Source: Cyprinodon diabolis
Lineage: Eukaryota; Chordata; Actinopteri; Cyprinodontiformes; Cyprinodontidae
NCBI GenBank assembly: GCA_030533445.1
Contig: CM060069.1
Location: forward strand, 3,129,256-3,193,255
Direction of reading: 5' to 3'
Length of the DNA: 64,000 nucleotides
Of the stretch, positions 22,202 to 32,269 are shown in pieces. The translations under genes were made by a program, and so were the position numbers. Below the pieces are notes generated by a model, which saw only the letters and a program-made list of their open reading frames with translations, was not told the DNA's origin and did no database searches. Every line of letters starts with the position of its first letter. Position 1 is the first letter of the stretch.

Positions 22202-23560
22202 TCACACTTGCTGGAAGACTGACCCCGTTGGCAGATGGTGCTGACAGGTGGATAGGAAAGCTGGAAGAAATCACGGGAGGCATCAATCTGGCGGCTGGAG
22301 ACATCAAGGCGCTGCTAATCAAAACAGCAGGACACTCAGCTGCCAGAGAGGTGTTTGACGAAGCCCAGCTTCCAAGGGTCATGACCTCACACCAGTTTGA
22401 CAAGATACCATTCAGCCGCATAAGACCTAAGGTGTGGGCAGCCTTGAGGAACAAATACCCCACCTGCAGTGATCCAACTAAGCTGAGACAAGAATGCCTA
22501 AAGGATGATGAGAGCCCAGCCCAGTTTCTGCACAGGTTTCAACAGAAATGGAAAACAGAGACTGGAAGTGATGGGAATGAACAGAAGACATCTGGCCCTC
22601 TGTTTAGAACCTACATCAGGGAGGCCATGCCCAAAGAAGTACAAGCCAAACTGGACGGAGTTGTGGGGCTCATGAAGATGGACTGGCCTTTGTTCTCTGA
22701 GCGTGTTATACACTATGTAAACATGCATCGGGCCGAAAAACGGGCTTTTGAGGACCAAAGCAAGATGCTGGCCACCAGGTTAACCCAGCTGCAGATTGGG
22801 GAATTGTCCAAAGCAAAGAAAGAAAAAGAAAAGCCAACATCAGACATCAGGCAGCACTGACTGTGGCAGCCACACCCCCGACTGAGGGTGCACCAACAGG
22901 GGAGGCAGTCGTACAAGCACCAGTAGTGTCTCCTGTCATCCCTCCGCCCACACAGCAGATGCAATATCCAGCAGCGCCACCTGTGGGAAGAGCCCTGCCA
23001 CAGCAGACCCAACCTCAACCAGTCCCTCCTATTCATGTGCATCTAAACCAAGGAGGAGGCCCCCAACAAGCAGTGTTCGGAAAGGGACGAGGGGGGCCAC
23101 CCATGCGGGGAAGATGGAGGGGACCTCAAGGAGCCCCAAGAAGGCCCCCTCAAGGTCAATACCAGCAGATGCCCCAGGCACTTCCAGACATGGGACAACA
23201 GCGAGCGAGACTGCAATGCTGGGGATGTGGACAAGTCGGACACATGTAAAGAGACTGCCCCACTAACCCATGGATGGGACCTCAGCCCCCTACTGCTGGA
23301 CCAGCCACCTATGGAGCGGGACAAGAGGCGTACTGGCTATAGGAGTGCCCAGAGAAACCTGATGGAGAGGCCATTCTACCTGTATTAACCCAACGTCCAC
23401 AAACAGAACCCACCTTTGATGTCACTATATATGACAGCCATCATCGCTTCATGATTGATACAGGAGTGGCCTACTCCTGTATAGGGAAAAGTGGAATTGG
23501 CCTGCCTCTCTCAGCATCAAAGATTTGAACAGTAGGTTTCTCTGGGAAGACCCAAATAAT
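22202..23560 (+). pseudogene. gag: ERV gag, capsid and nucleocapsid part
   Basis: The frame 22198-22860 continues the gag interrupted at 17137. It has a capsid-like helical region (WIGKLEEITGGINLAAGDIK, DESPAQFLHRFQQKWKTETG) and a basic end. A frame change near 22860 leads into a Pro/Gln/Gly-rich nucleocapsid with GRGGPPMRGRWRGPQGAP and one zinc knuckle CWGCGQVGHM-stop-RDC: an in-frame TAA lies inside the knuckle (about 23247). Further in-frame stops occur near 23341 and 23527. Confidence 0.82.
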
Positions 23561-23790
23561 ACCCATGACTGAGCCAGTTCCCATGATCATAGGTGAAAAG
23601 ACTGTGTATGCACCACTGCTTTACTCAGAAGACACGCCAATTAATCTACTGGGTAGAGATGTGCTATGCCAGCTCAATGCCAAAATTAAATGTACCCCTA
23701 ATGGAATTTCTTTTGAAGCAACAGACAAGAATGATGCCTACATGATGCCACTAGGCCCACAAATGACCCCCCAGACAACAAGTCATGAGC
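23395..23790 (+). pseudogene. ERV protease
   Basis: The active site reads RFMIDTGVAYSCIGKSG (about 23448), a DTG-type retroviral aspartic protease in which Val replaces the more common Ala. The C-terminal conserved block is INLLGRDVLCQLNAKI (about 23640), the GRD motif. A stop lies between them at about 23527. In the family the protease acts as a dimer to cleave Gag and Pol. Confidence 0.85.
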
Positions 23791-23879
23791 TAGAAGACCA
23801 AGTGTTTTGGCTGAAAACTCACATCACCAACTTCCTTCCTCCAACTGGAGAGGGAAACATGCAGACCCCTGATAATGAA

Positions 23880-24200
23880 TCACTACGACATATCTAAAGA
23901 ACCTTTTCTACCTCTCCACTGTACCATGTTTTATGACAAAGGCAAAACACACGAAGAATACGAGAAAAGTTGGGATGAAGAAATTAACAACAAAACAACT
24001 GTCATCCAATAAGCTGACATAGTGTTTGGACCACAAGGAGCTGCAGCTGTTGTCACATTTCCTGATAAAGATGTAGCAGAATGGTTCCAGGTTACCAACT
24101 CAGCACCACATGTCACATTACTGATTGCGGACAAGTATGAGTCACATGACCTAGGACCCATGGTTCAAGAAGCCAAGCAAGTCACCGAATGGATTGACAC
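23880..24200 (+). pseudogene. Extra domain between ERV protease and RT, 2H phosphoesterase-like
   Basis: The frame reads PLHCTMFYDKGKTHEEYEKS, passes one in-frame TAA (about 24010), then IVFGPQGAAAVVTFPDKD and SAPHVTLLIADKYESHDLGP. Two His-x-Thr motifs on predicted strands (His codons at 23917 and 24109) lie 64 residues apart, each followed by hydrophobic residues. This is the layout of 2H (LigT-like) phosphoesterases, which use two HxT/S motifs. Most retroviruses have no domain here. The frame changes between the protease and this region near 23870. The assignment is inferred from motifs alone. Confidence 0.5.
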
Positions 24201-24714
24201 AGCATGGGACTGCATTAGCATGTCAAAAGATGGACTGTTTTTCAAAACCTCATATTCACAAGCTGATGAAGTAATAGCAGAACACATCAAAGTTCCTGGG
24301 AAAAGACAAATGGCAGTGGCCCACGAGCATGAATCATTATTAGAAAAAGTCCCAGAGCAGGTATGGTCTAAAAGTAAAACAGATGTAGGATTAGTAAAAT
24401 CAGCAGACCCCATCAAATTTACCACCAAATTAAACACTAAATTACCCTTCCAAAGACAGTACCCACTTAAAAGAGAAACAGTAGAAGGAATACAGCCCAT
24501 TATAACAGGATTAGAAGCAGCAGGAGTTCTTAAACCAACAGTAAGTCCCTGTAACACACCAATTTTTCCCATCAGAAAACCCAACAGTAATGACTACAGA
24601 CTAGTCTATGATCTAAGACTAATTAATGCTATTGTAGCAGAAGAAATACCAGTAGTACCAGACCCCCACACACTACTGAGTAATATACCCCTAGGCACAA
24701 AATGGTTTACTGTG
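24201..24714 (+). pseudogene. ERV reverse transcriptase, N-terminal part
   Basis: The open frame from 24022 continues through a linker to the RT fingers: VWSKSKTDVGLVKSADPIKF, RQYPLKRETVEGIQPIITGL, VSPCNTPIFPIRKPNSNDYR, LVYDLRLINAIVAEEIPVVP and LLSNIPLGTKWFTV. This is the class I (gamma/epsilon-like) pattern. The frame is cut at 24714 by gypsy B copy 2 and continues at 30346. Confidence 0.92.
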
Positions 24715-25264
24715 TGTCATGATGGGTCTAAAGCTTCAAGCCCATATGCAGAACACAATGGAGGCTGGGTAAAAGGGTGTCCGAGCTTCTCTTTGAAAGA
24801 GAAGGAACTGTTGGGTCCAGAGACTGTTTGTTCAGCAGAGTCCAAGAGTTGCTGCAGCGTCTTGCTTCTGACTTTGAAGGCAGACCTTGATCTGAGTTTC
24901 AGGCTCTTAGCCAAGAGCAGCAGGGGAGTCCACAAAGGAATCTTCAGGTTTAGCTCATGAGGGCTATCTCGGCAGGTTAAGCTCATCCAGAGCCTCAGGT
25001 AGAGACAGGTTTCCTGTGAGGCAAAAACAAGGAAGAATTAGGATCAAGATCTCACTCAAGGGACAGCAAAGGTTCTAGGTTCTAGGCTCAGGTCGCTAAC
25101 CAAACTAGGTCAACACTGCGGCGTCGAAGCAAGGTCTGGCAGCTTGTTATATAGGGCAGGTCTCTGATGAGGAGATGCGCCTCAGGTGTGCTGGAAGACT
25201 CCAGCCCTTGGAGAACCACGGCGCACTCTGCTGGAGGAAGGTGGTACAGCTCCAGATCCCAACA
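24715..25264 (-). mobile_element. Gypsy B copy 2, 3' LTR, internally deleted
   Basis: It aligns with 29635-30340 except that about 160 bp corresponding to roughly 29695-29853 are missing at about 24775, just after GGCTGGGTAAAAGG. The remaining sequence is almost identical. Confidence 0.92.
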
Positions 25265-25275
25265 GTACCCCCCTC

Positions 25276-26475
25276 TCAACGACCACCTCTTGGCGGTCCA
25301 GAAGACGTCGACGGGAGGGAGCTCTCGTACTCCTCGATCAGCGAAGGATCGAGGATGTAAGAGCCAGGCACCCATGTGTGATCCTCCGGACCGTAGCCCT
25401 CCCAATTGACGAGGTACTGCCAACCGCGACTTCGCCGACGGGAGTCCACGATCCGGCGGACGGTGAAGGCAGGATGTCCATCGATGTCCAGGGCGGGTGG
25501 AGGGGAGTCGGATGGAGGGCACAGGGGGCTAGAGACAACAGGCTTGATCTGGGAGACGTGGAGCGTAGGATGGATAAGGAGACTCGGAGGAAGGTGTAGA
25601 CGTACGGCAGAAGGGTTTATAATCTGGGCTACCTTGTAGGGGCCAATGAATCGCGGGGACAGTTTCCGAGACATTCCCTTGAGGGGAATGTCTCGTGTGG
25701 AGAGCCATACCTCTTTGCCAATGTAGTACTGGGGGGCTGGGCGTCTCTTGGAGTCTGCAAAACGTTTAGTGGACCAGGAAGAACGGTTGAGGGTGGCGAT
25801 GGTGTCCTTCCAGATCTTCTGACAGCGACGGATGTGATGGTTGATTGAATGGACCGAGATCTCTCTCTCGTCTGCAGGAAAAAGTGAAGGCTAATAACCG
25901 AGACTAACCTGGAATGGGGATAAACCGGTGGAAGCTGATTTGAGAGAGTTGTGGGCGTACTCGATCCAGGTTAGGTACTGACTCCAGTCAGTGGGGTTGT
26001 TTGAGGTTAGGCAGCGGAGAGTGGACTCAAGCTGTTGGTTCATCCTCTCCGTCTGCCCGTTGGACTGTGGATGATAGCCAGAAGTAAGTGACGACTTACA
26101 GTTTAGTGCCGAGCAGAAGGCCTTCCAGACTTGGGAGAATAACTGAGGACCGCGGTCAGAGAGTATATCCTGAGGGATTCCATGGCGCCGGAAGACATGC
26201 TTCACCAGAAGCTGTGCAGTCTGGAAGGCCGTGGGAAGTTTTCTGAGGGGAATAAGATGACAAGACTTGGAGAAACGGTCGACGATGGTAAAAATGGTGG
26301 ACATACCTCGGGAGATTGGGAGACCAGTGACAAAATCGATGGCGATGTGAGACCAGGGGCGAGCAGGAACAGGTAGGGGATGCAACAGACCAGAAGGTGG
26401 TTGGTGTGAGGCTTTGTTTCTGGCACAGATGGAACATGCCAATACGTACTCCTTTACATCTTTGTGGAAAGATGG
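25276..26475 (-). pseudogene. Gypsy B copy 2 integrase and chromodomain
   Basis: On the minus strand, 26442-25891 encodes [38 protein letters not shown] (first Asp), [18 protein letters not shown] (second Asp) and [17 protein letters not shown] (Glu). After a break near 25890, 25674-25276 gives the C-terminal domain (LSPRFIGPYKVAQIINPSAV) and a chromodomain (RGWQYLVNWEGYGPEDHTWV). Catalytic residues are intact; the breaks separate the zinc domain, core and tail. Confidence 0.92.
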
Positions 26476-27840
26476 CTACCAGAAACGTCTAAAAATCAGG
26501 GCGATTGTTCGGCTCACTCCCGGGTGAGCGGAAAACTTGGCTGTATGCATCCACTGGATCAAACGGGATCTGACAGAAGAAGGGACATAGGTCTTGTTAG
26601 GAGGACCGTTACCTGGGTCAGGTTCAGAAGCTAGGGCAGAGTTGATGAGATCCGTGATCTCCCAGGAAACCACTCTAAAAGTACAGGAGGCAGGAAGAAC
26701 AGGTTCAGGCGTCACAGGTTGATCAGCAGAATAAAGACGAGAGAGAGAATCGGGTTTGATGTTCTTGGAACCGGGTCTGTAAGAGATTATGAGATTGAAT
26801 CGGGAGAAAAACAAAGACCATCTGGAGTGACGTGGGTTAGCCTGTTTGGCGGACTGGAGATAAGCTAGGTTCTTGTGATCGGTCCACACCAAAACTGGAT
26901 GCTCGGCCCCCTCGAGCCAGTGTCTCCACTCCTCCAAGGAGAGTTTGATTGCTAGAAGTTCACGGTCCCCAACATCGTAGTTTTGTTCTGCTGGTGAGAG
27001 TCTACGGGAGAAAAAGGCACAGGGGTGAATCCTTTGATCAGAGTCGAGTTGTTGGGACAACACTGCACCAACACCAGAGTCAGAGGCATCCACTTCAAGG
27101 ATAAACTGTTTAGCAGGATCTGGCTGGATCAAAATAGGAGCTCTGGAAAACAGGGTCTTTAATTTCTCAAAGGCTCTTTGCGCCTCCGGAGTCTATTGAA
27201 AGGCTCTTTTAACAGAGGTTAGAGTTGTAGGTGGTAGAGCTGTCTGACTGTAGTTCCTGATGAAACATCTGTAGAAGTTTGCAAAACCAAGGAATCTCTG
27301 CAGCTGTTTGCGGTTCTCAGGTGTCGGCCAGTCCAAAACTGCCTTAATCTTGTCTTCGGATGGCTTAACCTGCCCGCCCTCGAGCACAAACCCTAAAAAG
27401 GTGACAGATGGTTGGTGAAACTCACATTTTTCAGCTTTAACAAAAAGCTTATTTTCCAACAGTCTTTGAAGGACCAAGCGGACATGTTTTTTATGCTCAG
27501 AAAGGTTCTTGGAGTAGATCAAAATGTCGTCAATGTAAACAAACACGAAAATATTCAGAAAATCTCTGAGGACATCATTGACAAGTGCTTGAAAACATGC
27601 AGGAGCGTTTGTGAGACCAAAAGGCATGACCAGATACTCAAATTGACCTAAAGGGGTCTTAAAGGCTGTTTTCCATTCGTCACCTTCTCTTATCCGGAAA
27701 AGATAAGCGTTTCTTAAATCGAGCTTGGTGAAGACTGTAGCCCCCTGAACAGGTTCAAATGCGGATGCTAGTAAAGGAAGTGGGTATTTATTTTTGACAG
27801 TAATTTGGTTAAGGCCTCTGTAGTCAATACAGGGTCATAG
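26476..27840 (-). pseudogene. Gypsy B copy 2 RT and RNase H
   Basis: RT blocks read [18 protein letters not shown] and [19 protein letters not shown] (27627-27193), with the upstream KKDGSL near 27840. RNase H (27132-26476) has [34 protein letters not shown] and [16 protein letters not shown]. Frame breaks near 27630-27830 and 27190 interrupt an otherwise well-kept polymerase. Confidence 0.92.
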
Positions 27841-28535
27841 GGAACCATCTTTCTTGCCCACAAAAAAGAAACCAGCACCCAGAGGGGAAGAAGATGGACG
27901 GATTATCCCAGCAGCTAGAGACTCGTTAATATATTTTTCCATGGTCTCACGTTCAGGCTTGGAGATGTTATAAAGTCTACTGCTGGGCAAGGGAGCACCT
28001 GGTAATAGCTCAATGGCACAGTCATATGGTCTGTGAGGTGGAAGAGACGTAGCACTGACCTTGCTGAAGACTGGAGCCAGATCATGATACTCGGAAGGAA
28101 CAGAAGTAAGGTCAGGAGAGTCCATCTCCCCCCTACCTCTAGGGAACTGCACAGCGGGAGCTGCAGAACGAAGACAAGTCTCATGGCAGGAAGTAGACCA
28201 AGACTCAATGTGGCGTTCAGCCCAGTTGATATGAGGGTTATGTCGCTCCAGCCACTCAAAACCAAGCACCAAGCATGCAGAGGGAAAACAAAAAAGGTTA
28301 ATGTCTCACGATGATTTCCGGAGATTAACAGCTCTAGAGGTTGTGTTTGATGAGTAACTTGATGGAGTTTCTTTCCATCAATAGCTGAGACACTGAGAGG
28401 CTTGGATAACGGAACTGTTTCAATTTGTAACTGCTGGACCAGGTTAGAGTCAATAAGGTTACGCTCACATCCAGAGTCAACGAAAACAGACAAGGTGAGA
28501 TTCTGGTTAGAGAAAAAAAGAGTGGCAGGTAGCAT
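27841..28535 (-). pseudogene. Gypsy B copy 2 protease and RT N-terminus
   Basis: The minus-strand frame 28535-27915 starts with FFSNQNLTLSVFVDSGCERN (the protease DSG site). The overlapping frame 28272-27835 continues with [19 protein letters not shown] and [20 protein letters not shown] and reaches the RT start [21 protein letters not shown] frameshift near 28270 separates the two. Confidence 0.88.
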
Positions 28536-29640
28536 CAGATAAGGAGACTTTTAAGTTTTCAAATGGCCCGTCAGACTCCTCAGTTCCTCTGACGGACCCA
28601 GGCTTTTGACTTAGCCGGGCAAGAAGCAATGAAATGACCAGTCTCACCACAATATAGACACAGATTGCCCCTGAAACGTCGTTGTCTTTCCTCAGGGTTA
28701 GCCTTGTGTGTCCAATCTGCATGGGTTCGACCCCCGTTCCATCTGAGTGGGAGACTTGGACAGGAACAGAATAAGTCTGATTCTTAGATTTTGGCTTGAA
28801 AACAGGCTCTGTGGATCCAGAAAAAACAGAAGCATTATTTAATGCAGGAGCAGGCACAGAAATATGTAGACTTTTTTGTCTAGAGCTGCTTCTAGCTCGA
28901 AGTCTGTTGTCCAACCTAATGGTTAAACGGATCAATTCCTCTAAACTAGCTGGTTCGTCGAGCGTAGCTAGTTCATCCTTGATATTGTCATTTAGGGCCT
29001 TAAAATATGCACTCTTAAGTGCACATTCGTTCCATCCAGAGGCTGCGGCTTTGACCCGGAAGTCGATGGAAAACTCCGCCACTGTGGAATTTCCCTGTTT
29101 CAAATTTAGCAGAGCTCGGGAGTCAATGGTTTGATCAGAGTCATGGTTAAATACCTGGGAAAATTCAGAGACAAAATCAGAAAAAGTACACCTGAAACTG
29201 GCTTCAGAAGAGAACCTTGCCTCCGCCCATTCTAGGGCTCGCCCAATGAGTTGGGACAAAATAAATGTTATCTTTTTTCTATCAGTTGAAAAACTGCCAG
29301 GAGAGTGTTCAAAAATAAGTCGACATTGAAACAAAAATCCCTTACAATCCTTCTGGTTACCTGAGAATTTTTCAGGGAGACTGGGTCTGAATTCAGGAGA
29401 TGACATCCCGACCGGTGACCTCGGAGGCGGAAGTGGATCCGGAACTAGACGTGCCGCTGACGTGGCGTTAGCATTGCCCATGTAGCTAGCATATGTTTGA
29501 AGCATTTGGTTGTGGTATTCAATCATGGTATGTAACTCACGGAGGGTTTGCGCATGTCCATGGATCTGAACGTCTTGCTCCTCAAGCCTCCGACGGAGGT
29601 GATCTGCTGGGCCTTGTGTTTGGCCGCAGTGTTCTGTCAT
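28507..29640 (-). CDS. gag: Gypsy B copy 2 gag
   Basis: A long open frame of 377 codons on the minus strand. It starts MTEHCGQTQGPADHLRRRLE; the ATG lies in the last six bases of the 5' LTR (ATGACA, 29640-29635). The order is: N-terminal coiled-coil-like segment (about 10-45), Pro-rich stretch, capsid-like region with FRPSLPEKFSGNQKDCKGFL and VAEFSIDFRVKAAASGWNEC, and a nucleic-acid-binding tail. The zinc-knuckle frame near 28680 is altered: CVYIVVRLVISLLLA is read where a CCHC box is expected, so the end of the frame is probably shifted. Confidence 0.85.
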   Translation of the reverse strand: MTEHCGQTQGPADHLRRRLEEQDVQIHGHAQTLRELHTMIEYHNQMLQTYASYMGNANATSAARLVPDPLPPPRSPVGMSSPEFRPSLPEKFSGNQKDCKGFLFQCRLIFEHSPGSFSTDRKKITFILSQLIGRALEWAEARFSSEASFRCTFSDFVSEFSQVFNHDSDQTIDSRALLNLKQGNSTVAEFSIDFRVKAAASGWNECALKSAYFKALNDNIKDELATLDEPASLEELIRLTIRLDNRLRARSSSRQKSLHISVPAPALNNASVFSGSTEPVFKPKSKNQTYSVPVQVSHSDGTGVEPMQIGHTRLTLRKDNDVSGAICVYIVVRLVISLLLARLSQKPGSVRGTEESDGPFENLKVSLSDATCHSFFL

Positions 29641-30340
29641 GATGGGTCTAAAGCTTCAAGCCCATATGCAGAACACAACGGAGGCTGGGTAAAAGGTTTA
29701 ACAGAGTTTATTTTGGTTTGCACAAAACACAAGATCATAAACTGGAACTGGTCAGGGCTGGAACACTGGAGTCTGCAGAGATGATAGTTTGATTAGACAA
29801 CGGAGTGATGAGTTTTATGAGTCCTTGTTTACTCAGCAGAATACCTCGAGGGTGTCCGGGCTTCTCTTTGAGAGAGAAGGAACTGTTGGGTCCAGAGACT
29901 GTTTGTTCAGCAGAGTCCAAGAGTTGCTGCAGCGTCTTGCTTCTGACTTTGAAGGCAGACCTTGATCTGAGTTTCAGGCTCTTAGCCAAGACCAGCAGGG
30001 GAGTCCACAAAGGAATCTTCAGGTTTGGCTCACGAGGGCTATCTCGGCAGGTTAAGCTCATCCAGAGCCTCAGGTAGAGACAGGTTTCCTGTGAGGCAAA
30101 AACAAGGAAGAATTAGGATCAAGATCTCACTCAAGGGACAGCAAAGGTTCTAGGTTCTAGGCTCAGGTCGCTAACCAAACTAGGTCAACACTGCGGCGTT
30201 GAAGCAAGGTCTGGCAGCTGGTTATAAAGGGGAGGTCTCCTGATGAGTAGATGCGTCACAGGTGTGCTGGAAGACTCCAGCTCCAGGAGAACCTTGGCGC
30301 ACTCTGCTGGAGCAAGGTGGTACAGCTCCAGATCCCAACA
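29635..30340 (-). mobile_element. Gypsy B copy 2, 5' LTR (full length)
   Basis: A 706-bp LTR, TGTTGGGATCTGG to CATCATGACA in element orientation. It is the most complete LTR of this family in the window and the reference for recognising the deletion in the 24715-25264 copy and the relatives at 3068, 42941 and 52561. No TGG-type tRNA primer-binding site follows it; the next bases are GAACACTGCGGCC, already in gag. Confidence 0.93.
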
Positions 30341-30345
30341 CTGTG

Positions 30346-31560
30346 ATAGATCAGTGTTCAGCATTTTTCAGTGCACCGGTCCATCCAGATTCCCAGTATT
30401 TGTTTGCATTTACGTACAAAGGCCAACAATATACTTATTCACGTTTGCCACAGGGTTTCGTACAATCGCCATCAATTGTCAATCGTGTACTGGCGAATGA
30501 TTTAAGTCACCTTGACATACCATCTACAATGTTGATGTATGTTGATGACATTTTGATTTGTTCTGCTTCTAAAGAGCAGTGTGAGAGAGACTCCATTACA
30601 GTGTTGACTGCATTGGCAGAAGGAGGACACAAAGTAAGTAAACAAAAATTGCAATTCTGCCAGCAAACAGTGGAGTATCTCGGCAGGCAACTCAGTGGGG
30701 ACAAGAGGTGTATTGCACCGTCCCAACTAGAAGCCATAACTCAATTGCCCAAACCTCAGACTGTTGGTCACATGTTGTCTTTCCTTGGCATGGCAGGTTA
30801 CAGCAGACCGTGGGTGTGTGATTATGCCATCAAAACGGCTCCACTGAGAGCACTGATTAAAGCCGCAGGTCAAGGACACCAGTCGGCTCAATTACAATGG
30901 ACAGATGAGGCAGAGGGTGGGTTCCAGCTGCTGAAACAAGATCTCCAAACTGCTCCTGCTCTGGCCAATCCAGATTATGGCAAACCATTCCATCTCTATG
31001 TGGCTGAGCGACAAGGGTATGCATGTGCAGTATTGATGCAAGACACCCCCACAGGTAAACAGCCAATTTCTTATTACAGCACAAAATTAGATGATGTCGA
31101 AGAAGGCCTGCCTCCCTGTTATCAGGGCTTGGCAGCAGCAGCCTTCGCATATAAAAAGGCCTCAGTTATTACTATGGGCCACCCTGTTATTTTGTATACA
31201 TCACATCAATGACATGCACTGCTCACAAGCCCGCGCTTTGTGATAACTCAAGCTCGTCGAACAGGTTATGAGGTTCTGCTTTCAGGACCTGACTTAACAA
31301 TACAACGCTGTACCACAATCAACCCAGCCACAAGAATGGTATTGCCCACAGAAGGTGAGCCCCATGATTGTCTCCAGGAGACGGACACCTTCATGAAGGT
31401 AAGGGAGGACTTATTCCCTGTCTCACCTCTGACCCCAGTAACACATGGGCAAGCTGTGTGGAATTAATAAAAGCTATGCAACTTCCATCTGCGTTAGCTA
31501 TTGTAAAATGTGCGGCTCATCAGACAGCAAAGACACCCATTGCCATAGGAAACAACTTGG
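30346..31560 (+). pseudogene. ERV reverse transcriptase C-terminal part and RNase H
   Basis: The frame resumes after gypsy B copy 2 with VIDQCSAFFSAPVHPDSQYL, YSRLPQGFVQSPSIVNRVL and MLMYVDDILICS (YVDD catalytic box at 30538-30549), then the thumb/connection (PKPQTVGHMLSFLGMAGYSR). A TGA at about 31210 ends it. RNase H remnants follow in two other frames (31240-31467 and from 31368), including KCAAHQTAKTPIAIGNNLAD near 31510, the C-terminal RNase H block. At least two frameshifts lie in RNase H. Confidence 0.92.
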
Positions 31561-32269
31561 CAGATGAAGCAGCCAAAGAAGCCGCAGGACCTGCAGTGCA
31601 AGGACCAATGGTTCATGTAGCTGAATGTGAACCTATTACTAATCTAGCCTCATTAATAGAAGCCCAAAATAGAGTATTTGAAGCAGAAAAGCGTCTGTGG
31701 GTGCAAAGGGGGGCGGCATGCTTATCACACCCCCATGATGGGTTGTGGCGTAGTTGTCGAGGGCATTTTGTACTACCTTTGTCTTTGTTACCAACCGCCA
31801 TTAAAATAATGCATGGACCTGATCATTGTTCACGAGCCCAAGTTGTTCAGAAGTTACAGGCAGTCTGGTGGTCACCTTATATGACACCTATGGTAGACAG
31901 AGAACTGGCATTATGCCCACATTGTCCTAAGTATAATGTGCGTAAAATGTTTACACAACCCTTAGCACATATCCCCATGCCAGACGGTCCGTTCCGCCAT
32001 CTGATTATGGACTACGTTGACATGATAACTCGGGTTCAGGGAAAGAGGTATATGCTGGTGGTTGTTTGTAGGTTTAGCAGATGGGTGGAAGCATGCCCCA
32101 CTGCTAGGAACGACCACAAGGCAGCAGCCAGGTTTTTGCGCAAAGAAGTTTTTCCCAGATTTGGCATGCCTGACACAATATCATCTGATAATGGACCTCA
32201 TTTTGTTTCACAGGTGATCCAGCAAATGTTCAAACAGCTGTGCATAAAACAGAAATTTGGTTGTGTGTA
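31561..32269 (+). pseudogene. ERV integrase, N-terminal part, cut by Tc1
   Basis: The frame to 32269 holds the HHCC zinc domain (HGPDHCSRAQVVQKLQ with CPHCPKYN) and the core with FRHLIMDYVDMITRVQGKRY (first Asp) and DTISSDNGPHFVSQVIQQMF (second Asp). The Tc1 element enters after KFGCV, so the catalytic Glu (ASVERANG, about 33907) is on its far side. Confidence 0.92.

Larger units (their letters stand above)
24715..30340 (-). mobile_element. Gypsy B copy 2 (chromovirus) inserted in ERV RT
   Basis: It is bounded on the plus strand by TGTCATGATGGG and GATCCCAACA, with a perfect 5-bp target duplication CTGTG (24710-24714, 30341-30345). The RT frame of the ERV continues across it. It is oriented opposite to copy 1. 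The 5' LTR (29635-30340) is full length; the 3' LTR (24715-25264) has an internal deletion of about 160 bp. Gag, protease, RT, RNase H, integrase and chromodomain are all present, with a few breaks. Confidence 0.95.
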
